Assembly: GCA_022925895.1 (NCBI GenBank)
Contig: JAKSYS010000018.1
Location: 1 to 64,000 of the forward strand
Direction: 5' to 3'
Origin: Fragilaria crotonensis
Taxonomy: Eukaryota > Bacillariophyta > Fragilariophyceae > Fragilariales > Fragilariaceae
Length of the DNA: 64,000 nucleotides
Part shown: positions 45,476 to 55,896 of the stretch, piece after piece
Numbering within the stretch: position 1 is the first letter of the stretch
Layout: every line of letters starts with the position of its first letter
Position numbers and translations under genes: made by a program
The notes under the pieces: model-generated
Told to the model about the DNA's origin: nothing
The model's input: the letters and a program-made list of their open reading frames with translations, nothing else
Databases searched by the model: none

Positions 45476-45568
45476 AGTCCTGACATCGGTCGTGGTAGAT
45501 ATGAATACTCTACGAATGCATATGATTTTCAATACAATTTTGAGTACTGTGATAGTAGTCCTTTTTAA
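44954..45568 (+). CDS. BED-like zinc-finger N-terminus of a transposase, truncated
   Basis: ATG 44954. CLMCTNFG...NFVSHLRTQHATMWEEYKKL (residues 38-95) has the Cys-X2-Cys...His-X4-His pattern of BED fingers that hAT and similar transposases use to bind their ends. A PxKKTKG start and a KRKR patch are basic. After about residue 174 the frame runs out of the insertion into unit DNA (SPDIGRGRYEYS..) and stops at 45568, so no catalytic domain remains. Confidence 0.6.
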   Translation: MTPKKTKGALKFHQDWEVKYAVQICARDPVSKDVTSVVCLMCTNFGRDDGDAPDRKRKRTSNDKYYTAPWRSDNFVSHLRTQHATMWEEYKKLTHEEKKSFFVTTEAPEAVNLRSFVQPEASVKAKIIAKQKCSFVIDGDIVSKIIADLLLTPAARTTEGGDADEVLDDDPDVRSPDIGRGRYEYSTNAYDFQYNFEYCDSSPF

Positions 45569-46848
45569 TTCCACTCTCAGTACCACCACGTGATAAGGGG
45601 TCGTGATGTCGTGCATTCAAGTGTTGGCTCGATTACAGGTCGTACGGTTTATTGCCTACTGTGCTACGGCTACGGAGTTCTAAGTACATACTCCAGTACA
45701 GTATTTTTAACGTGAAGAATAAAACGAAATCTATGGCGGACTCTGAACGCTGACTATCCGGATAGATGTTGTTATCAATTAGCTTACATTGCAGTTTACC
45801 TTTACCTTTGATGATTGCTCACCACAACCCAACAAGTAGCAACTAAACATCTCTAGATGTGGCCATTTCACTCAATTGCAGTCCTTAGGCAGGGTAGCCA
45901 TGGCAATTCAAGTTTGCAGCTTGTGATGACGCCCCATCTCCTTGATGGCATTCCAACAACATCACCAACCAGCATGCCTGTAAACCAGTCCTATGCAGTC
46001 CTGACAGTATGCCCAGCAATGATAACATACCAACAAAACTTCCGGAGAACAGCCGTACAACCAATTCCAAATTACTGATGCCTTTGCCATCACAACAACC
46101 AGCAATCCACGGTTGCTCTGACAGAGAAGTCCACCATTTACCTGGCATCTCCATCAATACTTGCTTCTTGTTGTTGGGTATGTTGTTGAGACTGCATACG
46201 TGAGCTGCTGGTTTGTGGGCGGCGGATTGGTTGCACCAACTTTGATGCCGCCAGCCAACATCTTGCTCAATGCTTCCAATGCAACCAATGGACCAACCAG
46301 CCTGAAAACCACTTCATTCTTACAAACCAGTACGTCCATGACTTCTCCAATGAAGCCTCCGTAAACAGCGCAAAACATGTTGTTGACAGGCCTGCAGTTG
46401 CCTCAAGCAACCCATGCACCAACATAGATGCCGACCAACATCTTAACTCGGATTCCATCTACTAACCAAGGCAGCAATTCATCATGACCTCAGCCACCAT
46501 CAAACTAAACAGCATCCCAAAACATCCCAACAGGGTGGTTGTTGTATTCAACAAGATCAGTTGCTTATGACAATGAGGTGATGATGCAGATGATGACAGT
46601 GGTGCCAATATAATCCTTTATGATCGGAGTACTGTGAACAAAATGCGCGTAGGATGTTGAGATCCAGTACAAGTGGAATAGTGGATTTTTAATAGGAGGC
46701 TCTACGAAGGAAAAAATCCACTCTCAGCGCCACTTGTGCAACAAAAATTACCTAAATTATACCCACCCCAAAATTAGAGTACAGTAAAATTATACGGGGA
46801 CCCCCGTTACACTCCCCTACATAATACCACTTCGGTGGAATTTCCGTA
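45549..46848. other. Second insertion in unit C leader, unclassified
   Basis: Unit B has TTTTGAGTACAAGTACTGTACAAG (about 31012-31036); in unit C about 1.3 kb separates TTTTGAGTAC from GTACAAGTATTG. The interior reads on the minus strand as broken hydrophobic stretches (45885-46458) that I cannot assign. A hairpin-like inverted repeat, ACAAGTGG..GTGGATTTTT with its complement, occupies 46669-46738. Confidence 0.5.
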
Positions 46849-47317
46849 CTTTTGTACAAGTATTGTACGAGTGTTGCTGCGTTTTTCTTGATGTCTACGT
46901 CCAAGATTGACGGCGCAGGACTGGAATCTTTATAGATGGGGCGATTGATTCTTTTCTCGTGATCAGGTACATGTATCTCTGATACATGTATGAGATGATA
47001 CAAGGATACAAGGTACTTGGAGTACGATAGAAGTGGTACTTGTACTGTAAATATGCATAGACATCATCATATACATTCTGACACATGTGTCGACGTTGAA
47101 TCGTGCTACGTACAAATATCAAATGCAACATAGCACCACGATCCAGATGTAAGGAAACCAAGGTTGAAGCATGACTGTAATCGTTTTGGGGCGATTGATT
47201 CTACACACAAGTGAATTCTGAATTCATCACAATTTTTGAAACCGGAAGTTAGAACCAGGGACTTCCAACGCTATCACTTCAAACTCCAAAGTCACTTTTC
47301 GTTATTAATTGATTGAG
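46849..47317. other. Shared leader region before CAP-lectin copy C
   Basis: Near-identical to 31030-31493. Contains the conserved block before all CAP-lectin starts. Confidence 0.55.
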
Positions 47318-48163
47318 ATGCAGGCAGCCCTCGACAGGCACAACGCGCTTCGAGCTCACCATGGGGCTCCACCACTTGCGTGGAGCGACGATTGCGCAAG
47401 GAATGCACAGAAAGCGGCCAATTACTGTCAGAGCGTAGGATATTTGGTGCACAGCAACCATCCCAATCAGGGCCAAAACCTCTGCAGTTCCTCGAATCGC
47501 GCAAACCCAGTCGATGCGACGCAGCGATGGTACAACGAGGTGGCCAGTTATGACTACAACAACCCTCGCTTCTCAATGTCCACAGGACACTTCACACAGC
47601 TCGTGTGGAAGTCGACCACTCATGTGGGAATTGCAGTTTCGTCAGACGGGAAGTATCTTGCAGCAAACTATTCCCCGTCCGGCAACGTTACGGGTCGATT
47701 CAGGGAGAATGTATTGCCACCGCATTCCCGACGCGTGGCGTCAAATACAATGCATGTGCCCACAAATCAAGACATGGTGCTAATCAATCCTCAGTCGGGA
47801 AAGGCTCTTGATGTTGCCAACAGTGGAACTGATAATGGTACCAACATTCATTTGTGGGAGCGCAACGGTGGTGGGGCGCAGATGTGGCGTTATACGACGG
47901 ACCAAGAACTTATCAATCCACAGTCGGGAAAGGCTCTTGATGTTTCCTCTAGTGGAACTGACAATGGTACAAACATTCATTTGTGGGAGCGCAATTGTAG
48001 TGGGGCTCAAAAGTGGGTTTTCATGACGGATGGCAGTATTGTGAATCCTCAGTCAGGAAAGGCTCTTGATGTGGCCAACGGCGGAACCGATAATGGTACC
48101 AACATTCATTTGTGGGAGCGCAATGGTAGTGGGGCCCAAAATTGGCAGTTTGTTGCGTCCTAA
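47318..48163 (+). CDS. CAP domain-ricin B-type lectin protein, copy C
   Basis: 281 residues from ATG 47318. CAP domain (RHNALRAHHGAPPLAW, GHFTQLVWKSTTHVGI, NYSPSGN) and three lectin repeats (AQMW, AQKW, AQNW). The open frame is intact and closest to copy B. As in the others no signal peptide is visible from this ATG. 610 bases downstream lies the only complete GH3 gene, so in unit C both cluster enzymes or binders are intact. Family knowledge suggests an extracellular, glycan-binding CAP protein; the specific role is unknown. Confidence 0.87.
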   Translation: MQAALDRHNALRAHHGAPPLAWSDDCARNAQKAANYCQSVGYLVHSNHPNQGQNLCSSSNRANPVDATQRWYNEVASYDYNNPRFSMSTGHFTQLVWKSTTHVGIAVSSDGKYLAANYSPSGNVTGRFRENVLPPHSRRVASNTMHVPTNQDMVLINPQSGKALDVANSGTDNGTNIHLWERNGGGAQMWRYTTDQELINPQSGKALDVSSSGTDNGTNIHLWERNCSGAQKWVFMTDGSIVNPQSGKALDVANGGTDNGTNIHLWERNGSGAQNWQFVAS

Positions 48164-48772
48164 AAGGTATGATTTGTTTCCAGATAAGAAGTCCTGTACG
48201 GGAGTATAAAAATGCATTTCCTCGATACAGACGGAGGTAATTTTCTTCATCTAGCATAACAGCATTTAGCACTTACGGAGCAGGCTTCTATACTCCTCCT
48301 TTCTTCTTTTGGGCGTGATTCCGAAATCAATGTCTAGGAAACTCTCGAATCAACATGGCATGACCGTTGAACCTGCCCGCCAGAGTTCAGCCAGCAATAC
48401 GTTCTCAAGTATTGGTACGTTCCAGTTATACCTGGTACTAGTGTAGTAGCTATTAGTAGCACTTCTATAGGTCTACGGTCTACAGTCTATGCATACTTGT
48501 ACCAGGTGTTAGCACCTGCAGCTTGCAGTACTTGTACCAGGTACTGCTGTACTAGTACCAGTACCATATTTCGATCGCAGTTCCCATTATACATCGCACC
48601 GTTACTACGGTACTAGTAGCAACGTTCACACCGGTACGCCAGTACAGGAGGAGAATTGTAGTATCTTTCTCTCTCTCATAGACTTGTCGACTGTCAACTC
48701 TTCCCTCCAGTCTCACATTCACAACTAAGCTTTCCGCATCACTGCACTTCTATAGCACCAACGTCAATCAGC
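48164..48772. other. CAP-GH3 intergenic, unit C
   Basis: Densely populated with GTAC-centred palindromes (for example TACTTGTACCAGGTAC near 48530). No gene. Likely carries the GH3 promoter. Confidence 0.5.
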
Positions 48773-51692
48773 ATGGCGCCGTCTGGCTTTGTAGCCTCTC
48801 ACCGTGTCGAAACGTTGCTCGATAGCATGAGTATTGAGCAGCTTATAGGCCAAATGTCTCAAATTGACTTGAAAATGCTTCTCGATGACCATAATGGCGA
48901 TGACGCAACAGTTCGCGTCAATCTGAGCAAACTAGAGTATTACATTGGTCATCTGGGAATTGGGTCAGTGTTGAATAACGTTGTTGGTCATCAATGGAAT
49001 GCATCTCAATTTCGTTCGGCTGTTGTTGAAATGCAACGAGTTGCCAAAAAATACAATCATCCGCCCATCATTTATGGACTCGACAGCATCCACGGTGCGA
49101 ATTACATTCGAGGAGCAACCTTGACACCCCAACCAATCAATCTTGCTGCCACGTTCAATACCACCATGGCCTATCGGGCGGGAATTCTTGCCAGTCGAGA
49201 CACTCGTGCCGCCGGAATATCATGGCTCTTTTCGCCGCTCTTGGGGGTGGCACTCAATCCTCGATGGAGCCGACTGTACGAAACCTTTGGAGAGGATATG
49301 CTGGTCGTCGGTCAAATGGCAAAATCTATGATTATGGGTATACAAGCCAAAGACAGCACCAGTTCCAGCAGCACCACCAGCAGCAGTCATGGAGACAATA
49401 CGTCGCAACAACAAGGTGGCATTCCTTCCCGAGCGGCCGCATCGGCAAAGCACTTTATTGGATATTCCGCACCGCGGACGGGTCACGACCGTGCTCCGAG
49501 TTGGATCCCCACGCGGCATTTGTATCAATACTTTGTACCACCGTGGCGACATGTCGCGGATGAGGTCCTTACCATCATGGAAGCGTACACGGAATACGAC
49601 GGCGTCCCAGTGGTGACCAACCGACATGCACTCCAAACGTTGCTGCGATTGCAATTGGAATTCAACGGTGTGGTGGTGACGGATTATAGTGAAATGTGGA
49701 ACCTTGTTGAGTGGCATCACGTGTCCAAGGACAGAACAGATGCCGTCGCGGCATCGATACGAGCTGGAGTTGACATGAGTATGATACCTTTTGATGCCGA
49801 GGAATTCGTTCGAGCTGTCAAGGATGCGATCGCGTCAAACCTGCTGGACAAGGATCATGTTCGAAATGCTGCACGACGAGTCTTGACATTGAAGGAAACG
49901 CTGAATATGTTCGACGAGACTGTCACGATGGAGGATGTCAATCTGGCCAAAGTTGGGACCGATCGTGAGGAAGCCTTGGAGATGGCGCGGCACTCCATTG
50001 TGCTGGTCAAGAATGAGAACAACTTGCTACCGCTACCGTCGAAGGAGAACATTAAAGTTCTGGTCACTGGACCCACCGCAAATTCCTTGTCGTTTCAAAG
50101 TGGGGGATGGACTTGGCAATGGCAGGGCGCTGCCGATTCATGGTTTCCTTATGGAACGACAGTCTTGGACGCTGCAAAAGAACTGCCCTGGCAGGTAAGC
50201 TACGAATGTGGAACAGACATTATGGGTAACGACTGTGGCGGTGATAGCGTTCCTGGCATTGTCAACACCGTCGAGTCCTTCATTGGTTTCGGCAGCGATA
50301 TTCCTCCGTCGATCAAGGCTGCCTCTCAGCAAGACGTGGACTACGCCATTGTCTGTGTCGGTGAAGAAAATTATACAGAAAAGCCGGGAGATATCAACGA
50401 CTTGGCATTGCCAGAGGGCCAGAAGCTACTTGTGCAGCAACTTGCAGGCAAGGCGAAGATTATCTTAGTTTATTTCGGCGGTCGACCTCGACTGTTAGGA
50501 GAGATCGAACCTCACGCCGACGCCATTCTCCTCGGCTTTCTCCTGGTCCAGACGCCGGCAAGGCTGTTATTGAGATTATCATTGGTGCGAGTAAACCCAA
50601 GTGGTCGTTTGCCCATCACGTACCCCAAGCATGAGGACTTGCAAGGTGTACCTTACTTCCACGCTGTTTCGGAAGAATGCACCTTGGGATCTGGCCAACT
50701 ACCACACTTTCAATACGGGCTTTGCGATACACAGTGGCCTTTTGGTTATGGTTTGAGTTTTACTTCGTTCGAGTATTCGAATCTGCAAGTGAACTCCAAT
50801 ACGGTTGAATACACTGCACCTGGCCAAAGTTCGATGTACCGTCGGGGTGTGGACTCGCTGGTGGTGTCTGTGCAGGTAACCAACACGGGTTCAGTGGCTG
50901 GTCGCGAAACTGTGATGTTCTTTTCCTTTGATGAATACCGAAGTGTGACACCGGAATACAAGCGGCTTCGAAGTTTTGAAAAGGTGGATCTCGCACCTGG
51001 CGAGTCCATCACAGTGACCGCGGCGATTTCCCCGACTGATTTAAAGTTCATCGGCCCTGATGATGATTCTCATCTCATAATCGAAGATGGCATGGTTTTT
51101 CGAATTGGTGTTGGAGCAGCAACCGACTGCAGGGCTGATGGCGACGATGCAATGTGCACAGAGCCAGTAACAGTTGCTGCAGGAGCTGAATACATTGGAG
51201 CTTGTGAAGCCGCATGCGACGTGTGGACAAGGAGTATCTGCTCAGCGATGCTTCGTCCACGAGGCTGCTATTCCATGTGCTCAGAAGCCAGCGAGGGTGG
51301 TCCTATTAAAGAGGGGTGGTACGTTTACATCTGTGTGCCGCACGTTGTATACTTGGATCCGATGAAACTCATTTGCCATGGGCACTTGTCTCAGGGGCTG
51401 GGAGTACGTACGATGCATCGAATCAGTTGCAACTCAAAGCTCAGTCCAAGGCCTTGACGACTGCTGGAGGATGACGTCTAGTTGTCGTGACATCTTTCAA
51501 AGCTCTGGCCCAGCAACTGCCGTTCCACTCCCAATTCCAACAGGGTTGGCTGTTGGCGCCGGTGTATTGGCAGCATGCTTCATCGCCCTTGCCGTTCGGG
51601 GCGATCTCTTTCGATGGCTTTCACTGACACCTCGGGATACCTTGGAACAGAACGTCCAGTTCGCTCCTGTGACGGATACCGACCTAGATTAG
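48773..51692 (+). CDS. GH3 family beta-glucosidase, membrane-anchored, one 76-bp intron
   Basis: Complete copy, exons 48773-51318 and 51395-51692, about 947 residues. Intron donor TG|GTACGT and acceptor CTCAG|G restore a continuous frame (EGW..GWEYVRC). Without splicing the frame ends at 51457. Retaining-glucosidase domain: residues 10-330, with YGLDSIHG, KHFIGY (226) and VVVTDYSEMW, whose Asp304 fits the GH3 nucleophile. The alpha/beta sandwich (LVTGPTANS, CVGEENYTEKPGD, NPSGRLPITYP) and a fibronectin-III-like domain follow. A Cys-rich segment (ACEAACDVW..CYSMCSEA) precedes a single membrane helix (GLAVGAGVLAACFIALAV) and a short tail. No N-terminal signal is visible. Residues about 591-605 read out of frame (LVQTPARLLLRLSLV), where homologues have a GPDAGKAV-like motif, because of compensating one-base changes at 50541 and 50588. 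Confidence 0.85.
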
Positions 51693-51872
51693 CTCAAATC
51701 TTCGACGCGTACACCGTATTTGATGGTGCTACAGTATTTTTAACATTTTACAAGTGCCATTCTATGCAGAGGTTTGGCGCAGACGCTTCTGGGCAGGCGT
51801 GTATCTATCATCTGATTAATGCATTGAGGGGGGCTGTGCTAACGTGCAGAGCCGCCCAGATGGGCGCGGCCT

Positions 51873-52469
51873 TCATTTCAAAGTTTTCCGCCGTAGGTCG
51901 AACGTGCGAGATGGGATGGATATCGCCCTTCTGAGGCGTTCCGCCTGGAGGAGATCCTTGTCGCTGTAACCACCAACTTCCTTCAACATGATCCGTCTGT
52001 CATTCGCTGAAGTCCAAAGATCTTTCGGGAGGCGTCTTCCCCCTTCGCGAGATCTTTCAAAATCGTCGAGATCAACATGCTGTATATGTGTCTGTTCCCA
52101 AGAAAGGGTGATTGGAGGGCCATTTGTCCATGAACTGCTGCCGATCAGAAGCTTGTGCTCCCTGATGACAAGTCCGCCAAACTTGACGGATTTCTTGCTT
52201 TCCTCTGATTCCTGAACTGGTACATCTGTAACCGGCGACGACTTCTCTTGCAGTGTCAAGGGACGATGCGCATCTTCGTGGACGACTCCATGTACGGGTT
52301 CACTGGATCCCTCCTTGCATAGATCTTTCAGTGATGATGAGCAATGTGATGTCCGAGTAGCTTGTTTTACGCCCGATCCCTTGTGGAAGACGTCCAGCTT
52401 GAGGTCCTCCTTCTCCGTTGGTTTCATTGAATAATTCATGCGCAATGAGTGTGGCAACGAAGTCATCAT
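51873..52469 (-). CDS. Diatom-type uncharacterised protein (REH-like domain)
   Basis: 198 residues, ATG 52469 (an adjacent second Met). Convergent with the GH3 gene, 180 bases apart. The C-terminal half is VKFGGLVIREHKLLIGSSSWTNGPPITLSWE, then DFERSRE..RR.PKDL, NDRRIMLKEVGGYSDKDLLQAERL. The V.F..V.IREH..., GPP..L.W, DFE..R and R..LL...GYS..E pattern recurs in many diatom hypothetical proteins as I recall, with no assigned function. The N-terminal half is polar and low-complexity. No membrane segment. Confidence 0.7.
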   Translation of the reverse strand: MMTSLPHSLRMNYSMKPTEKEDLKLDVFHKGSGVKQATRTSHCSSSLKDLCKEGSSEPVHGVVHEDAHRPLTLQEKSSPVTDVPVQESEESKKSVKFGGLVIREHKLLIGSSSWTNGPPITLSWEQTHIQHVDLDDFERSREGGRRLPKDLWTSANDRRIMLKEVGGYSDKDLLQAERLRRAISIPSRTFDLRRKTLK

Positions 52470-54015
52470 GGCTGTTAATGCGCGTATTCAAGTCCTGGCT
52501 GTGGGGATAGAATTGTGTGACAAATGCGAATTTCTAGAGAAAAATTAGCAAACGCATATAGTGGAATGGTCGTAGGACCTGGTATGGACACGCCGCGGAC
52601 TAACGTGCCTTCGCAAGAGCTGTGTTTGCTACCGGTCATTGCAAGATTGAAGTTTCAGAGGGACATCCTGTTTCTTCAGGACATTCAATGAGTCATATCG
52701 TATATGTTTTTTGAATACGTCGATCTGACGAACATGCGTCACAAAATTGAGGTCATCCCAACACGGGCTGGCTACACTTGACCACGTAAACGCAAGCATG
52801 AAAAACAATTTGATTTGGCGCTTGCCAAATGGTTTTGAGTATTCACAGAATGTCGTTGACGTCACGTTAATGGTCATTGTCTATCGTTGCTATCGTTCCC
52901 TCGGGGCGAAGGAAAGGTGTTGGGCCTGTCTTGTCACATATATAAAAACGACGCACATCAATTGATCTCTCTGAAATGAACGAGTATGGGAGTATGGGAT
53001 ATCGGGAAAGGATTGTTTATATTGATAGGCCCTGAGTTCCCAACCGAACGCAATATTCTACATATATCTTTGTACTGTATCACGACCACAGAGCACAGAG
53101 TACTCCGAGAATAAAAAGGCTGCCTAATAATACAACGGGATGGCTGCGAAAGAATGCGTTGCTTGCGACATTTAACTGTTAAAATCCATGTGCAATTGTA
53201 TGTGTCAATAGGTTGGCAAACACGAATACGCGGCATGCGACATTTTCCTTCAATGCACACGTTGTGTCTTTATACAATACCTGGTACTACGAATACGCCT
53301 TGTTGGGAAAGGTCGACCGTATCATAGTTTGGATCGCTCGTTTACAGACTGTGAGTTTCGGTGTTCGAAAGCCGAATGCATCACGGCATCATGGCATTAT
53401 TTCTGTTTCATGCGAAAATTTTGTTGCGAAGTCAATAAATAAATTGTCGTCGGCTATGTGTAGTCGTAGACAACGACCACTAACCTTAACACAAAGTACT
53501 TGTACGACCACTGAGGGACTTCGAGGATCCAGAGTCCAGAGTACGATATCATCTGCTTCTAATTGTAGGGAAGGGCAATGTGTTGCTATCCATTTCAGAA
53601 AGACTTTGACAATTAGCAGTGCCTTCCATTGGGTACAGTTTAAGAGTTTAAGTTGTACTCAGAGTGTACAGCAAGGACCCGAGTGGGAGTACAAGGTATA
53701 ATCCTCATCCAAACGTATCTTATGGAGTGTAGTCGGGGTAGACGACCTGATGGAGTCAAAACGTCTCAAAATAAACCGATTGATTTTCAACATCTGACAC
53801 CATTTGTTTCATGCCGTTGGTCCATGGCTTTTCCTTAGAAAGCGTCTTGAAATACTCCCAATAGCACTGCTTTGGTCGCTTATAGAGATATTCACCGACA
53901 AAAGTTGCAACAAGTCAAACTTCCTCCAGCAACACAACGGTGCGACATGGCATGACGATCTGAAGGTAGCATGAAGAACATGTAGCAACCTAGGATCCCC
54001 ATCTGCCAACGCAAC
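52470..54015. other. Intergenic, 1.5 kb, no gene recognised
   Basis: Short open stretches on both strands (for example 53213-53701) show no motif, no biased composition and no continuity. Contains part of the GTAC-rich background. Confidence 0.5.
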
Positions 54016-54954
54016 TTAAACATCACTTGCGGACGAAGTGTCTGAACCAGAGGAGCTATCAACCGAGTCTTCCTCTGATTCATCGGATGCTGAAGAGGAG
54101 GACCCATCCAGTGACGAATCCTCATTGGTTGGCAGTTCTGGAAGCCCCGATGCGTCCCGATGCCGCCGCAACGGCTTTAGTGTGAGAGGTCCCATATCAT
54201 GCCCTTCCTTTTCCAACCAATCCTTCAGATCCTCATTCTCGTCGTCAGGCGCGCATTGTCGTTCCAAGATGCCTGTAAGGACCTTGAGCTTGTCCAGAAA
54301 AACTCGAAACATGGGGTGTTTGGAGGACATGGCATGCAGGAGCTCCTCCTGATGCGTCAATTTATTTCTCGAGTGAGTAATGCGTTTGGAAGCGCTGCAA
54401 ATTTCCCAAATAAGTTGTCGTAATCCTCCATCTTGTAGTTCCTTCCGCAACCAGTCGGACTTGTCAATTTCGTTCATCATTTCCTCTGTAATTTTCCAAC
54501 CAGCATCTAGATCCTCATAGTCATCATCCTCATCATGTTTGTCGTTTTCCAGCTTTTTACGATGCAAGAGAGCGTTTTGAATTGGATCGCGAGTCAATTG
54601 ATCGGATGGAAGGTATTTACTCTTCTTCTCAACAACACCCTGTCCGTTGTTGTTCCCATCCTTGACTAATTTACTTTGTTGTTGTTGTGGGACGACGCCA
54701 CATGTCCGTTCCTTGTGTTTGCGACAGCATTCGATACTGCAATACGGTGCACGACATTTGGGACATTTGTATTTGGGTTGTTCCTCGGTGCGGCATTCGA
54801 CACATGTTGGGGTTCGAGGAAGTAATGGTTGCGCTGCGGACGCATCATGGGGCTTTCGTCTTGGTCGTTTTCGTCGCGAGTCAAACGCAGATGATTGTCG
54901 TTTGTTTTTAAAGGCTTGTGATGTTGTTGTTGTTGTTGCTGCTGCTGTTGACAT
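54016..54954 (-). CDS. zf-HIT domain protein (ZNHIT3-like)
   Basis: 312 residues, ATG 54954, one exon. After a Thr-run and a basic stretch (RRKRPRRKP), residues 51-85 form a HIT-type zinc finger: CVECRTEEQPKYKCPKCRAPYCSIECCRKHKERTC region with Cys-X2-Cys, Cys-X2-Cys, Cys-X3-Cys and terminal His/Cys ligands. The rest is acidic and helical (DEDDDYEDLDAGWKI, DKSDWLRKEL, SASKRITHSRNKL) and ends in a Ser/Asp-rich tail. Small zf-HIT proteins of this order (ZNHIT3/Hit1, ZNHIT2) act in assembly of box C/D snoRNPs or R2TP-type complexes in the nucleus; the particular member cannot be fixed by eye. Confidence 0.78.
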   Translation of the reverse strand: MSTAAATTTTTSQAFKNKRQSSAFDSRRKRPRRKPHDASAAQPLLPRTPTCVECRTEEQPKYKCPKCRAPYCSIECCRKHKERTCGVVPQQQQSKLVKDGNNNGQGVVEKKSKYLPSDQLTRDPIQNALLHRKKLENDKHDEDDDYEDLDAGWKITEEMMNEIDKSDWLRKELQDGGLRQLIWEICSASKRITHSRNKLTHQEELLHAMSSKHPMFRVFLDKLKVLTGILERQCAPDDENEDLKDWLEKEGHDMGPLTLKPLRRHRDASGLPELPTNEDSSLDGSSSSASDESEEDSVDSSSGSDTSSASDV

Positions 54955-55896
54955 GACAAGGTGTGTATGAGATCGCAGATGGCCGAATGGGTATACGATT
55001 GTATCAAGAGAGCACTGATCTAGTCGTATGTGTCATGTTCATGAGACGAGCGACTTGAACCTCCATCATGGGCTGCATGGGTGGATGGCACTGAACTCAC
55101 AACAGTAGCCAATTCTGTATCATACACGTTCCAGTAGTTTATGCATACACGGCATACGGAGTATTGCTTTTTGCAAAAGAGTTCCGGTAGATGTACCATG
55201 TACCTGTACACTGTACACACCGGTCATACCTGGTACAGTACGTTCTACCTGTAGTAGTCTGTCAGTCTGTAGTCTGTAGTCCCTTGAATATGATATGATA
55301 CAAGATGGAGAAGTCTGTACCATACAACTGTACTTGTATACTTGTACGAATAGTCTGTATCATAGTACGATGTACTCCGTGCAATTTACTCAAGAGAAAT
55401 TGAGTGGTTGTCGATTCTTGCCTGCTTCCGACCTTCTTCACGACTCTCGGAGACTCCGAATACAGGACCATGGCAAGATACTACAGGTACAGTAGTAGTA
55501 TTACAGTTTGCTGACGGTACAAGAATTGGGAGTTCTCAAGTCAGAGCAGCCGTGACCACGTTGGCGATTCACATACGAAGTACGGCAGTCAGACTGACGG
55601 TGGCTATCCAATCAGAGTCGTTTCGTACGTGTCCTCGCGATGGCGTATGACAGATGTCTTCCGAATTCATCATTCCAACGGATGACTCTGTGTATGTTAT
55701 ATGGCTGAGTTAGCGCAGGCATTCTTCCAGCACGGTGGCGCACCGCGATTGCATAGTTGGACTTCACGACCTTTCATCATCGTCAAAGTGCCTGAGTCAC
55801 GTTCGTTCCCAGTTTTTCTGTCGTGCTCGACTCCGTCTCATTAAAAAATACCATCGACGTCCGTCAATCTCAATCTCAACACAAACTTTTCAAAAT
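54955..55896. other. Intergenic, divergent promoters
   Basis: Lies between the divergently transcribed zf-HIT (minus) and thioredoxin (plus) genes, so it should hold both promoters. Rich in GTAC and GTCTGTAGTCTGTAG-type short repeats (55250-55290). No gene recognised. Confidence 0.5.

Noticed and set aside
53213-53701. 162-codon plus-strand ORF
   Set aside because: Mixed composition, no domain, lies in GTAC-rich spacer with short repeats; chance ORF.
54666-55007. Gln/Asn-rich minus-strand ORF overlapping the zf-HIT start
   Set aside because: Different frame over the same CAA/GTT run; the zf-HIT frame is the real one.
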